DNA of 64,000 nucleotides. Origin: an uncultured bacterium. Lineage in GTDB: Bacteria; Desulfobacterota_D; UBA1144. How positions within the stretch are numbered: position 1 is the stretch's first letter; each line of letters starts with the position of its first letter. Where the stretch lies: positions 1 to 64,000 of the forward strand of contig CAJWZJ010000004.1 of the NCBI GenBank assembly GCA_913050245.1, written 5' to 3'. Positions 1 through 7,994 of the stretch are shown in pieces. The notes under the pieces were generated by a model, which had not been told where the DNA came from, made no database searches, and saw nothing but the letters and a program-made list of their open reading frames with translations. A program made the position numbers and the translations under genes.

Positions 1-433
1 TCTTATCATTTTCAGCAGGTGCAGCTTCTTCAGCAGGAGCAGCCTCTTCAGCAGGTGCAGCCTCTTCAGCAGGTGCAGCTTCTTCAGCGGGTGCAGCTTC
101 TTCAGCGGGTGCAGGAGCAGCTTCATTAGCAGGTGCAGGAGCAGCTTCTTCAACTTGCTTCTTGGGCTTTCTTTTAGGTTTGGTACTGACTAATTCGCCA
201 TACTTTTCAGGGTCATATAACTTTAAAACTCTGTTACTTAATTGAGCACCTTTATCAATCCATTCCTTAATTTTTTCATTATCTAACTTGATAACACTTG
301 GCTCTTGAAGAGGATCATATGTTCCAAGAATATCTAAGAATTTTCCATCTCTTGCAGAACGAGAATTGATTGCAACAACTCTATAAAATGGTCTCTTCTT
401 TCTACCCAATCTAGCTAATCTAATCTTTACCAT
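1..433 (-). CDS. rpsP: 30S ribosomal protein S16, C terminus cut by window edge
   Basis: Small-subunit ribosomal protein that binds 16S rRNA during 30S assembly. The ATG is the complement of 431-433, and the protein begins MVKIRLARLGRKKRPFY, the classic S16 N terminus, followed by the family region ending near ILGTYDP and KWIDKGAQLS-type residues. After about 90 residues of normal S16 comes a long low-complexity tail with several EEAAPA hexapeptides that runs towards the window edge without a stop. Bacterial S16 is usually about 80-90 residues, so the tail is an addition. It lies directly downstream of ffh on the same strand, a common arrangement. The ORF track omits it because it is open-ended. 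Identification is secure; the true C terminus is not visible. Confidence 0.95.
   Translation of the reverse strand, partial: MVKIRLARLGRKKRPFYRVVAINSRSARDGKFLDILGTYDPLQEPSVIKLDNEKIKEWIDKGAQLSNRVLKLYDPEKYGELVSTKPKRKPKKQVEEAAPAPANEAAPAPAEEAAPAEEAAPAEEAAPAEEAAPAEEAAPAENDK
14..113 (-). repeat. 18-bp tandem repeat coding EEAAPA in the S16 tail
   Basis: Five near-identical 18-bp units (pattern agcaggtgcagcttcttc on the plus strand) start at 14, 32, 50, 68 and 86, and a partial sixth unit starts at 104. Units differ by silent-looking changes such as ggt/gga and gct/gcc. On the minus strand each unit encodes the hexapeptide E-E-A-A-P-A. The repeat is in frame, so copy-number change would lengthen or shorten the ribosomal protein tail without breaking it. 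Confidence 0.9.
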
Positions 434-463
434 AAATCCCCCGTCACTTAATAATGATTAAAA

Positions 464-1798
464 TTAAGAAAAATTCAACATATTTTTAGATTTTTTTTTA
501 AACTTGTCCATATTTTTACTCATTTTCTTCATTTGTAAAAATTTCTTTATTAATATATTTATATCTTGAACTGCTGTTCCACTACCAGATGCTATTCTTC
601 TTCTTCTGCTACCATCTAATATTGTATGGTCTTCTCTCTCATTTGGCGTCATTGAATTTATAATTGCTACAGTTTTTTTAAGTTCATCATTAGCTTTTTG
701 CATGGCGCCCTCATCTTGTGAAAGCTTCCCCATTCCTGGTATCATTGAAATCGTACTTTTTAAAGATCCAATTTTATTCATTGAACTTATTGCAGTTTTA
801 AAATCATTTAAAGTAAAATCATTATTTTTTAATTTTTTTGTTAATTTTTTGGCATCATCTTCTGATACTGACTCAGATGCTTTTTCAACTAAACTTACAA
901 CATCACCCATACCTAAAATTCTTGATGCCATTCTTTCTGGATGAAAAACCTCAATCATATCAAGACCTTCACCAGATCCATAAAATTTTATTGACTTATT
1001 TGTTATATACTTTGCTGATAAGGCAGCTCCGCCTCTAGCATCACCATCTAGCTTAGTCATTATTAGTCCATCAATTCCAATTTCTTTATTAAAAGTATCA
1101 GCAACATTCAATGCCTCTTGACCTATCATCGAATCTACTACTAAAAGTGTTTCATTGACCTCAATTGACTTTTTTATATCCTTTAGCTCTACTAGCATAT
1201 CATCATCAATTTGTAATCTTCCGGCTGTATCAATTATTAGCGTGTCTGATCCTGAATTATATGCGAGCTCTTTTGCATTTTTACAAATAGAAGTAACTTC
1301 TTGATTATCTTCATGAGGTATAAAATTTATTTTTCCCTGATTTGATAAAACTTCTAATTGTTTAATAGCCGCAGGCCTATAGATATCTACTGACACAAGA
1401 GTAGGATTTCTTTTCATCTTATCCTTTAAGTATTTTGCTAGTTTGGCTGAGGTTGTTGTTTTACCTGATCCTTGAAGTCCAATAATTAAAATAACAGCCG
1501 GAGGTTTGACCTTAATGTTTAAATCATTTGCTTCATTACCTAAAAGTTGTGTTAATTCATCATTAAATATTTTTATAAATTGTTCAGCTGGAGATATACT
1601 ATTTAAAACTTCCGCGCCAATAGACTTTTCTTTAATATTATCAATTAGCTCTTTAACAACTTTATAATTAACATCAGCCTCTAATAAGCTTAGTCTAATT
1701 TCTTTTAATGAATCCTCTATATTTGATTCACTAATAACAGAATTTCCCCTTAATTTTTTAAATGAGGAACTGATTTTTTCAGTTATTTTTTCAAACAT
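464..1798 (-). CDS. ffh: signal recognition particle protein Ffh (SRP54 GTPase)
   Basis: GTPase subunit of the signal recognition particle. It binds the 4.5S RNA and hydrophobic signal sequences on nascent chains and docks with FtsY for membrane delivery. The 444 residues fit the family. An N-terminal four-helix domain is followed by the NG GTPase with P-loop GLQGSGKTT (about 107-115), DTAGR (about 190-194) and TKLDGDARGG (about 248-257). The C-terminal methionine-rich M domain contains the GSGT region and QMKKMSKNMDKF-type helices that bind SRP RNA. The gene lies 30 bp upstream of rpsP on the same strand. Its RNA partner (ffs) is encoded about 22 kb away in this window. Confidence 0.97.
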   Translation of the reverse strand: MFEKITEKISSSFKKLRGNSVISESNIEDSLKEIRLSLLEADVNYKVVKELIDNIKEKSIGAEVLNSISPAEQFIKIFNDELTQLLGNEANDLNIKVKPPAVILIIGLQGSGKTTTSAKLAKYLKDKMKRNPTLVSVDIYRPAAIKQLEVLSNQGKINFIPHEDNQEVTSICKNAKELAYNSGSDTLIIDTAGRLQIDDDMLVELKDIKKSIEVNETLLVVDSMIGQEALNVADTFNKEIGIDGLIMTKLDGDARGGAALSAKYITNKSIKFYGSGEGLDMIEVFHPERMASRILGMGDVVSLVEKASESVSEDDAKKLTKKLKNNDFTLNDFKTAISSMNKIGSLKSTISMIPGMGKLSQDEGAMQKANDELKKTVAIINSMTPNEREDHTILDGSRRRRIASGSGTAVQDINILIKKFLQMKKMSKNMDKFKKKSKNMLNFS

Positions 1799-1814
1799 AT
1801 TAAATTATAGCATT

Positions 1815-4373
1815 TTATTCAGTTTGGTCCGAAGATGTTTCTTTGCCTTTAGCTTTTAAACCAATCTTTTCAATCTCAAATTTAGGCCTAAATTTTGAAT
1901 CTATGTAAACATGGGCTTTAAAATATGGGCGCCTTGCATTTTTCTTTTTTGATTTAAATTGAAGTAATGAAGTTTTTTCTCCATTAAATAATTTTATGGC
2001 TTCATCGACAGGCAAAGACTCTTTTTTTTGTTCATTTTCATCTTCTGAATTCAAATAAGGAGAGAGTATAAATTTTGATATTCTATTTTCACCCTTTTTG
2101 CCAAAATAGTAAAATTTATCATCATGATATACATCAGAATTTACAAATTCAAAAAAACCAAGGCTATCTAAACTTTTAAGATCAAAATCTTTTTTATCAT
2201 TTTGTCCCCAATCAAGCTCGCATTTTCCAGTATTAGTGAAAACTAAATCTGCATCATAAAAAGATCCAAATCTTCTATTCACAAAACCGGTTAGTTTTTT
2301 AATTCTTCCTTCAGAGCCATTATATGATTTAACTAAATTAATAACTTCATTGCTTGATATAGGTCTTCCAGAAATTACTTTACTTATATTGAATGACTCA
2401 TCAGGCTTATCTGTTGTATACCTATTAAATGTTTCCATTATAGGAAGACCAGTTATTGGACAATCTATTCCAAGAGGTTTGATAAATTCATCAGTATCAA
2501 CCTGAGTATTTCTTGCTCTATTTATAATTTCATCTCTAAACTTTTCAATCTCATCTATAAATGTCTCATAAGAATAATCATTTTTTTCCATTTCTCTAAG
2601 TTTAAGCTCCCATTCACCTGTTAGGTCAGGTGAGGTTAGTTTGTCTATTTCAAGAACACTCAAGTCTTCAATCAACTTTTTACCTCGGATTGTTGAAATA
2701 AGACACTTTCTGTTATTATCATCTTCAGTTCTCATTATATAGTTTTCTCTGATTAAATCTTCAATGGTTTGTGCTCGTGTTGCAGGAGTTCCAAGTCCTT
2801 TATTTTTCATAAGAAGAACCAACTCCTCATCTTCAATATCACTACCTGCTGTTTCCATAGCTCTAAGTAATGTCGAGTCTGTATATTTAGATTTAGCTGA
2901 TGTTTCTAGGCTACTTATATTTATATTGTCACACATGGCATTCTCGCCATCTTTAACTTCTTCTAATATTGTTTCCTTGGTTGAGCTGTCTAATACCTCT
3001 TTCCATCCTTTATCAACAAGGATTTTTCCCTTAGTTCTAAAAATATAATTATCAATTATAGAATCTCGAGTAGTTTCATTTGTTATAGTAGGTGGATAAA
3101 AAATTGCTAAAAATCTTTTTGTTATTAAATCATAAATTTTTTGCTGCTGTTCGTTTAATTTTCCAGGCGCAGGAAAATTATTTGTAGGAATAATTGCAAA
3201 ATGATCACTAACTTTAGTAGAATCAAAAACTTTTTTATCATTCTTATTAACTAGTTTTTTCTCTAATATATTTTCTGCAAATTTTGAATACCTCATATCA
3301 TTAATTGAATTGAGAAGTTTATTTACTTCAACATCATAATTATCAGGAAGCCTCCTAGAGTCAGTCCTAGGATATGTTATGAATCCTTCTCCAGAAATGG
3401 GTTGATATAATGACTGCGCAATTTTTAGAGTTGTACTGGCGGTGAAACCAAATCTACTATTAGATTCTCTTTGCAAAGTTGTCAGGTCGAATAGGGGATC
3501 TGAATATTCTTTTCTTACCTTACTAGAATCCTTGACGATAGCATTCTTTCCTTGGCAATGATTTAATATTACATCTGCTTCATTTTTATTAAATATTCGG
3601 TCCTGTTTTCTAGTCCTCTTTTCTTCATTGCTTAATTTAGAATTATCAAATTTGCTATCAACATACGTACCTTCGTATTCGCCAGATTGAATCTTAAATT
3701 TTGCTTTAATTTGATAAAAAGGCTCAGGATTAAATTTTTCAATCTCGTAATCTCTTGAAACTATTATAGCCAAAGTAGGAGTTTTAACTCTTCCAATGAC
3801 CTGTTTATTAAATGGCAGGTTGTATGTTTTTGTTGACCATGCTGTAACCGCTCTTGTACCATTCATGCCTATTTTCCAATCGGCTATTGAACGAGCTAGT
3901 GCTGCATTGGCTAGACCGCTGTAGTTATCTGAGCTTTTAAGATTATCAAATTCTTTTTGAATTTCTTCCTTCGTCATAGATTGTAACCACGCTCTATAAA
4001 AAGGTTTATTTATTTTAAGAAATTTCATAATTTGGTAAAAAATTAGTTCACCTTCTCTGGCAGCATCACATGCATTAACAATTGATATTACATCCTCTCT
4101 CTTAGCTAATTTTTTAATTAAATCGAGTCTTTGTTTGGTTCTAGATATTGGCAATAAATCTCCAGGACCATTTAAAGGTAGAGAGTCCAGATTCCATTTC
4201 TTCTTAGGTTTTTCATATTCTATTAAATGACCTTGGGCAGAAGTTACAAGATATTTTCCATTTTCAAAATAATCAATATTTTTTGATTTTACTTTTTTCA
4301 CCGATAATGCCGATGCAATTAGATTTGCGACACTTGGTTTCTCGGCAACTATTAAAAATTTTTCATTTTCCAT
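1815..4373 (-). CDS. topB: type IA DNA topoisomerase, TopB (topoisomerase III)-like
   Basis: Relaxes or decatenates DNA by cutting one strand through a 5'-phosphotyrosine. The N-terminal Toprim domain starts IVAEKPSVA, the TopB form (TopA usually has IVESPAKA), and carries the acidic motif DAAREGE at about 103-109. The active-site motif FITYPRTDSR places the catalytic Tyr at about residue 334. A long C-terminal extension (about 600-852) includes a TopoC-like repeat (around TGFVNRRFGSFYDADLVF) but no cysteine zinc fingers. At 852 residues it is longer than E. coli TopB. It is separated from ffh by 16 bp and is probably co-transcribed. The TopB assignment is firm at family level; whether it is the cell's only type IA enzyme cannot be told from this window. 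Confidence 0.9.
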   Translation of the reverse strand: MENEKFLIVAEKPSVANLIASALSVKKVKSKNIDYFENGKYLVTSAQGHLIEYEKPKKKWNLDSLPLNGPGDLLPISRTKQRLDLIKKLAKREDVISIVNACDAAREGELIFYQIMKFLKINKPFYRAWLQSMTKEEIQKEFDNLKSSDNYSGLANAALARSIADWKIGMNGTRAVTAWSTKTYNLPFNKQVIGRVKTPTLAIIVSRDYEIEKFNPEPFYQIKAKFKIQSGEYEGTYVDSKFDNSKLSNEEKRTRKQDRIFNKNEADVILNHCQGKNAIVKDSSKVRKEYSDPLFDLTTLQRESNSRFGFTASTTLKIAQSLYQPISGEGFITYPRTDSRRLPDNYDVEVNKLLNSINDMRYSKFAENILEKKLVNKNDKKVFDSTKVSDHFAIIPTNNFPAPGKLNEQQQKIYDLITKRFLAIFYPPTITNETTRDSIIDNYIFRTKGKILVDKGWKEVLDSSTKETILEEVKDGENAMCDNINISSLETSAKSKYTDSTLLRAMETAGSDIEDEELVLLMKNKGLGTPATRAQTIEDLIRENYIMRTEDDNNRKCLISTIRGKKLIEDLSVLEIDKLTSPDLTGEWELKLREMEKNDYSYETFIDEIEKFRDEIINRARNTQVDTDEFIKPLGIDCPITGLPIMETFNRYTTDKPDESFNISKVISGRPISSNEVINLVKSYNGSEGRIKKLTGFVNRRFGSFYDADLVFTNTGKCELDWGQNDKKDFDLKSLDSLGFFEFVNSDVYHDDKFYYFGKKGENRISKFILSPYLNSEDENEQKKESLPVDEAIKLFNGEKTSLLQFKSKKKNARRPYFKAHVYIDSKFRPKFEIEKIGLKAKGKETSSDQTE

Positions 4374-4444
4374 AGAAACGCAAATTTAAATAAATATGAT
4401 TATTATGTCAAATATATAATTATCAAAAATATGGCTAAGTATCA

Positions 4445-5422
4445 TTAATCATTGATATAATTATTTTTTGAATACCAGTTAATACACTTTTGTAAAATTT
4501 CTCTTGCTTTGATATATTCGAAATTAAAATCATCACAGGATTTCTTTGAATCTGCTTTAGCTCCAAGCATTATTGCTTTTAATCCTTCTATTGGAAGTTT
4601 AGGTCTCGAGCCTGTAAAGAAAGAAATTAAATGTGATAGAAATGAAATTAAGTAAAGATTCCAGATTGGAGTAATTTTATTAATTTTAGGAAGACCTTTT
4701 ATATCACATACTAAATCAAAAACATCTTTTATCTTTATATTTTCACCGACAATTACGTATTTACTACCAGCTGGTTTATCTATAGCTTTAATAGTCAAAT
4801 CTATAACATCATCTACATGAACTAGTGGTATATAGGATTCAGGACAAAATTTGGATTTAATCTTTTTATTCGCAATACCAATTACAGTTTTCCCAAATGT
4901 TTTTAAATCCTTTGGGCCTGTTATTACCCCAGGATTTAAAACTACAATTGGTAGTCCTTTTTTTGTAAATTTGTTTACTTCTAATTCAGTTAAATATTTT
5001 GATTTACTATATTTGCTTTCAAAGCTACCACAATGATTAGTGGTTTCATCAGCAGTTTTTCCAGGAGACTGTCTTATTGCAGCAACACTACTAATATGAA
5101 TAATTTTCTTTACTTTAGTATTTTCAAGTTCTTTTAATAAATTATAAGTGCCAGTTACATTAACATCAAAATAATCTCGATCTCTTTTTAACCACCAAGA
5201 TGCAATATTTCCTAAATGAAAAACATAATCAATACCATCAAAAGCACCTTTAATTGTTTCTGGATTTCTTAAATCGGCAAGAATACATTTATATCCTCGA
5301 TTTTGGTAAGTCTCGTAATCTTTTTGGTTTCTAACAAGGATGGTTACGTCATAGCTTTGTTTAAGTTTTTCAATTAAAAAATTACCAACGTAACCTGTTG
5401 CCCCAGTTACAAAACACTTCAA
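4445..5422 (-). CDS. NAD(P)-dependent epimerase/dehydratase, extended SDR family
   Basis: Extended short-chain dehydrogenase of 325 residues. The N-terminal Rossmann signature is TGATGYVG (about 6-13), an acidic turn follows the LADLR strand, the catalytic serine lies in HISSVAA (about 109-115) and the YxxxK pair is Tyr138/Lys142 in KYSKSK. The C-terminal substrate domain carries the usual NPGVITGP and PLVHVDDV motifs. It resembles dihydroflavonol-reductase and hopanoid-associated-epimerase type proteins, but the substrate cannot be read from sequence. The gene ends 71 bp from topB and follows the unknown gene at 5432-5851 on the same strand. Family certain, function open. Confidence 0.85.
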   Translation of the reverse strand: MKCFVTGATGYVGNFLIEKLKQSYDVTILVRNQKDYETYQNRGYKCILADLRNPETIKGAFDGIDYVFHLGNIASWWLKRDRDYFDVNVTGTYNLLKELENTKVKKIIHISSVAAIRQSPGKTADETTNHCGSFESKYSKSKYLTELEVNKFTKKGLPIVVLNPGVITGPKDLKTFGKTVIGIANKKIKSKFCPESYIPLVHVDDVIDLTIKAIDKPAGSKYVIVGENIKIKDVFDLVCDIKGLPKINKITPIWNLYLISFLSHLISFFTGSRPKLPIEGLKAIMLGAKADSKKSCDDFNFEYIKAREILQKCINWYSKNNYIND

Positions 5423-5431
5423 GTTGAACTC

Positions 5432-5851
5432 CTAAGGCACTATTATTTTCTTCTCTTCGTGAATAATTTTACCTTGTTCTTGAGACTGTTGCTGAGAAGC
5501 TTTTATTAATGACATAGCTCTTTCCTCTATTAATTTAAACAAGTTAACTTGAAAATCTTTATCTGGCTGACAGACTCTAGGAAGAATATGACCTAGTGTT
5601 GCAAGTTGAACTAAGAATAAAACATTAGCTTTTACCGCTTCATCAGGAACACTTTCACCAGCATTCTTTTTAAATTCCTCAGTGAAGAATGATTCAAGCT
5701 CTTGAACAACCTCAGACAAATGATAAACAGGTGTCTTTGGTTGAGATTGCAATCCAGTATTAAAAGCTTGTGCAATCTGCATTCTGATAGTATTAGCCAA
5801 TTGTTCCTCAGGACTAGGCTGTTGTTGATTTGTATCTTTTTCTTCAGACAT
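5432..5851 (-). CDS. hypothetical protein, 139 aa
   Basis: I do not recognise this protein. The first 20 residues are Gln/Glu/Pro-rich and probably disordered (DTNQQQPSPEEQ). A mostly helical middle follows, with a hydrophobic stretch around VLFLVQLATLGHILPRV, and the C terminus is charged and Gln-rich. There is no signal peptide or clear membrane segment. It lies 9 bp upstream of the SDR gene on the same strand, which suggests co-transcription, and it is divergent from the TPP enzyme with 57 bp between starts. An overlapping reverse ORF (5632-6051) lacks any family features, so this frame is preferred. Confidence 0.7.
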   Translation of the reverse strand: MSEEKDTNQQQPSPEEQLANTIRMQIAQAFNTGLQSQPKTPVYHLSEVVQELESFFTEEFKKNAGESVPDEAVKANVLFLVQLATLGHILPRVCQPDKDFQVNLFKLIEERAMSLIKASQQQSQEQGKIIHEEKKIIVP

Positions 5852-5908
5852 TTTAAACCCCTTATTTTTTTATAACAATATATTATACTGTTATTTGAGA
5901 TAAAGGAT

Positions 5909-7588
5909 ATGAGTAATAAGGTTGAAGGTGGTTTTGCACTTGTCAAAACTCTTAAAGATTTAGAAGTTACAGACATTTTCACTCTTGCAGGCGGACACAT
6001 AAATCCTATATATAATGCATGCAGAGAGATGGGTATAAGGTTAATTGACACTCACCATGAGCAAGGAGCTTCTATGGCGGCTGACGCATATGGAAGGGTA
6101 ACTAAAAAACCAGGAGTTTGTCTTATTACTGCTGGCCCAGGACTAACCAATGTCATTACAGGTATGTCCGGCGCTTTCTTGTCTAATTCTCCATGTATCT
6201 TTTTATCAGGAAAATCAGGCGTAGAGGAAAATGATAGGCTCCCTCTTCAAGAAGTTGATCAAGAATCAATGGTTAAGCCTGTTACAAAATGGGCAAAGAC
6301 AATTTATGACACAAAAAGAATCCCGGAGTATACAGCTAATGCATATAAGATGGCAGTTTCAGGTAGACCAGGGCCTGTATATCTAGGATTACCTCATGAG
6401 GTTCTTTATGAAAAATCAGATTTTGATGATTTTGATATTCCTCAATTAACGTTCCCAAAAAACCCTGAAGCAACAAATGATGATATAAGCCTTGTATTAG
6501 AACTATTATCTTCGGCCTCGCGACCTCTTATCATTGCTGGAAGTGGTTCATGGTACTCAGGCGCAACCACAGAACTAGAAAACTTAGTTGAAAGTTTAGA
6601 CATACCTATTTATACATTAAATTTTGGAAGAGGAATTATTTCTGATTCTCACAATAACTGCCTTGGCCAGGCAAGCCCATCCGCGATGAATGCTTTTAAA
6701 AAAGTATCTTCTGAGTCTGATTTAATAATCTTATTAGGAGTAAGACTAAGTTTGTATATAGGCTGGGGCAGAACCTTTAATCCAGATTCAAAAGTTGTAC
6801 AAGTTGATATTGAGCCTGAGGAGATTGGTAGGAACAGAATCGTAAATGTACCTATAATTTCAGATATAAGTAAATTTTTAAATAAATTAAATGCGGGAAA
6901 ATCTATTGATAAAAAATATACTAATTGGATGGATACAGCTAGAAAATGGAAAGATTCAGAATGGGAGGAAATAGACAGGCTTAAGAATGATGATTCGAAG
7001 CCAATGCATGTATTAAGAGTAGTAAAAGCAGTTGAAGATGTTTTAGGAAGCAATTGTATGCTATGTATCGATGGTGGTGATACTCAAGCATGGACTGATT
7101 CATCTTATATAGTTAAAAATGCAGGTAATTATGTAAAAGGTGGCCCACTTGGTTGTATGGGAGTTGGTGTTCCTTTTGCAATTGGATCGAAAGTAGCTTT
7201 TCCTGAAAGGCAAGTTGTCCTTATAAGTGGCGACGGTGCAGTTGGAATGAACTTGATGGAGTTTGAATCTGCAGTTAGACATAACATTCCATTCTTATGT
7301 ATTGTTTGTAACGATAAATCATGGGGGATGACCAAACACCAACACTGGTTAAATTATGGAAAAGAAAATACACCAGCGGGGCATGAGATGCCTTTTATAA
7401 ATTTTCACGAAATAGTAAAGTCAATGGGTGGGTATGGTGAACTCGTCGAGAATCCTGAAGATTTAATTCCTGCAATTGAAAGATCAATTAAATCTGGCCT
7501 ACCGTCCTTAATTAATGTTATTACTAATCCTGACGCAACTAGTGCCGCAACACATGCTATCACTGCAATGATGACACCAAAGGACTAA
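5909..7588 (+). CDS. thiamine-diphosphate-dependent enzyme, acetolactate synthase/2-hydroxyacyl-CoA lyase-like
   Basis: Member of the pyruvate-oxidase/acetolactate-synthase family (559 residues, the normal length). The catalytic Glu51 sits in THHEQGASMAADAYGR. The central cofactor-type domain covers about 190-330. The C-terminal ThDP domain has an intact Mg/ThDP motif, Gly441-Asp442-Gly443 with Asn468 27 residues later (CNDKSWGM). The sequence is compatible with 2-hydroxyacyl-CoA lyase or oxalyl-CoA decarboxylase-like enzymes as well as carboligases, so the substrate is unassigned. No IlvN-type subunit adjoins it. It is transcribed alone, divergently from the 139-residue unknown protein. Notable because the window's true IlvB homologue has lost the GDG motif that this protein retains. 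Confidence 0.85.
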   Translation: MSNKVEGGFALVKTLKDLEVTDIFTLAGGHINPIYNACREMGIRLIDTHHEQGASMAADAYGRVTKKPGVCLITAGPGLTNVITGMSGAFLSNSPCIFLSGKSGVEENDRLPLQEVDQESMVKPVTKWAKTIYDTKRIPEYTANAYKMAVSGRPGPVYLGLPHEVLYEKSDFDDFDIPQLTFPKNPEATNDDISLVLELLSSASRPLIIAGSGSWYSGATTELENLVESLDIPIYTLNFGRGIISDSHNNCLGQASPSAMNAFKKVSSESDLIILLGVRLSLYIGWGRTFNPDSKVVQVDIEPEEIGRNRIVNVPIISDISKFLNKLNAGKSIDKKYTNWMDTARKWKDSEWEEIDRLKNDDSKPMHVLRVVKAVEDVLGSNCMLCIDGGDTQAWTDSSYIVKNAGNYVKGGPLGCMGVGVPFAIGSKVAFPERQVVLISGDGAVGMNLMEFESAVRHNIPFLCIVCNDKSWGMTKHQHWLNYGKENTPAGHEMPFINFHEIVKSMGGYGELVENPEDLIPAIERSIKSGLPSLINVITNPDATSAATHAITAMMTPKD

Positions 7589-7597
7589 ATTCTAAAA

Positions 7598-7897
7598 TTA
7601 GGTATCTCCTAGTTTTTTATTTTTCTCTAATCCTTCGATTGTAATGAATGGTTCAAAAGGAATATGTGAATCTCTAAGATTATTTAAATTTTTACTTGGA
7701 TCTAGTTCTTCAAAGTAAACTGTTTTTAACAGACCAAGTTCCCCTTCAACTATTTTAACTATTCTATCAACATCATCTTGATTAAAAATATAATTACTTT
7801 TATTAGCAAGTCTTCTGACACTTCTGAATGAAGATTGTAATTTAAGGAGCCTTTTATTTAGGATTCTGTAGAATGATTCTTTTCTATTTCTTGGCAT
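7598..7897 (-). CDS. hypothetical protein, 99 aa
   Basis: Unrecognised small basic protein. The N-terminal half is Arg/Lys-rich (MPRNRKESFYRILNKRLLKL), followed by a helical stretch (DDVDRIVKIVEGELGLLK) and a tail with no cysteines or membrane segment. It sits convergent to the TPP enzyme (9 bp apart) and is separated from lepA by a 97-bp gap with no recognisable element. The frame is supported by lack of a competing ORF and by residue composition typical of real proteins in this window. Confidence 0.6.
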   Translation of the reverse strand: MPRNRKESFYRILNKRLLKLQSSFRSVRRLANKSNYIFNQDDVDRIVKIVEGELGLLKTVYFEELDPSKNLNNLRDSHIPFEPFITIEGLEKNKKLGDT

Positions 7898-7994
7898 TAT
7901 ATGATGATAGCATCAGAATTAATATATTCAATAAATAATCTTAAAATTCGTATATTTACTAAATATAACCGTATATCTATAAAATGTACGAATA

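Noticed and set aside
702-1038. Plus-strand ORFs 702-944 and 838-1038
   Set aside because: They lie wholly inside ffh on the opposite strand, overlap each other and show no family motifs; shadows of a coding region.
5632-6051. Minus-strand ORF of 139 aa
   Set aside because: It overlaps both the 5432-5851 gene and the start of the ThDP enzyme, which has strong family motifs; its translation has no recognisable domain.
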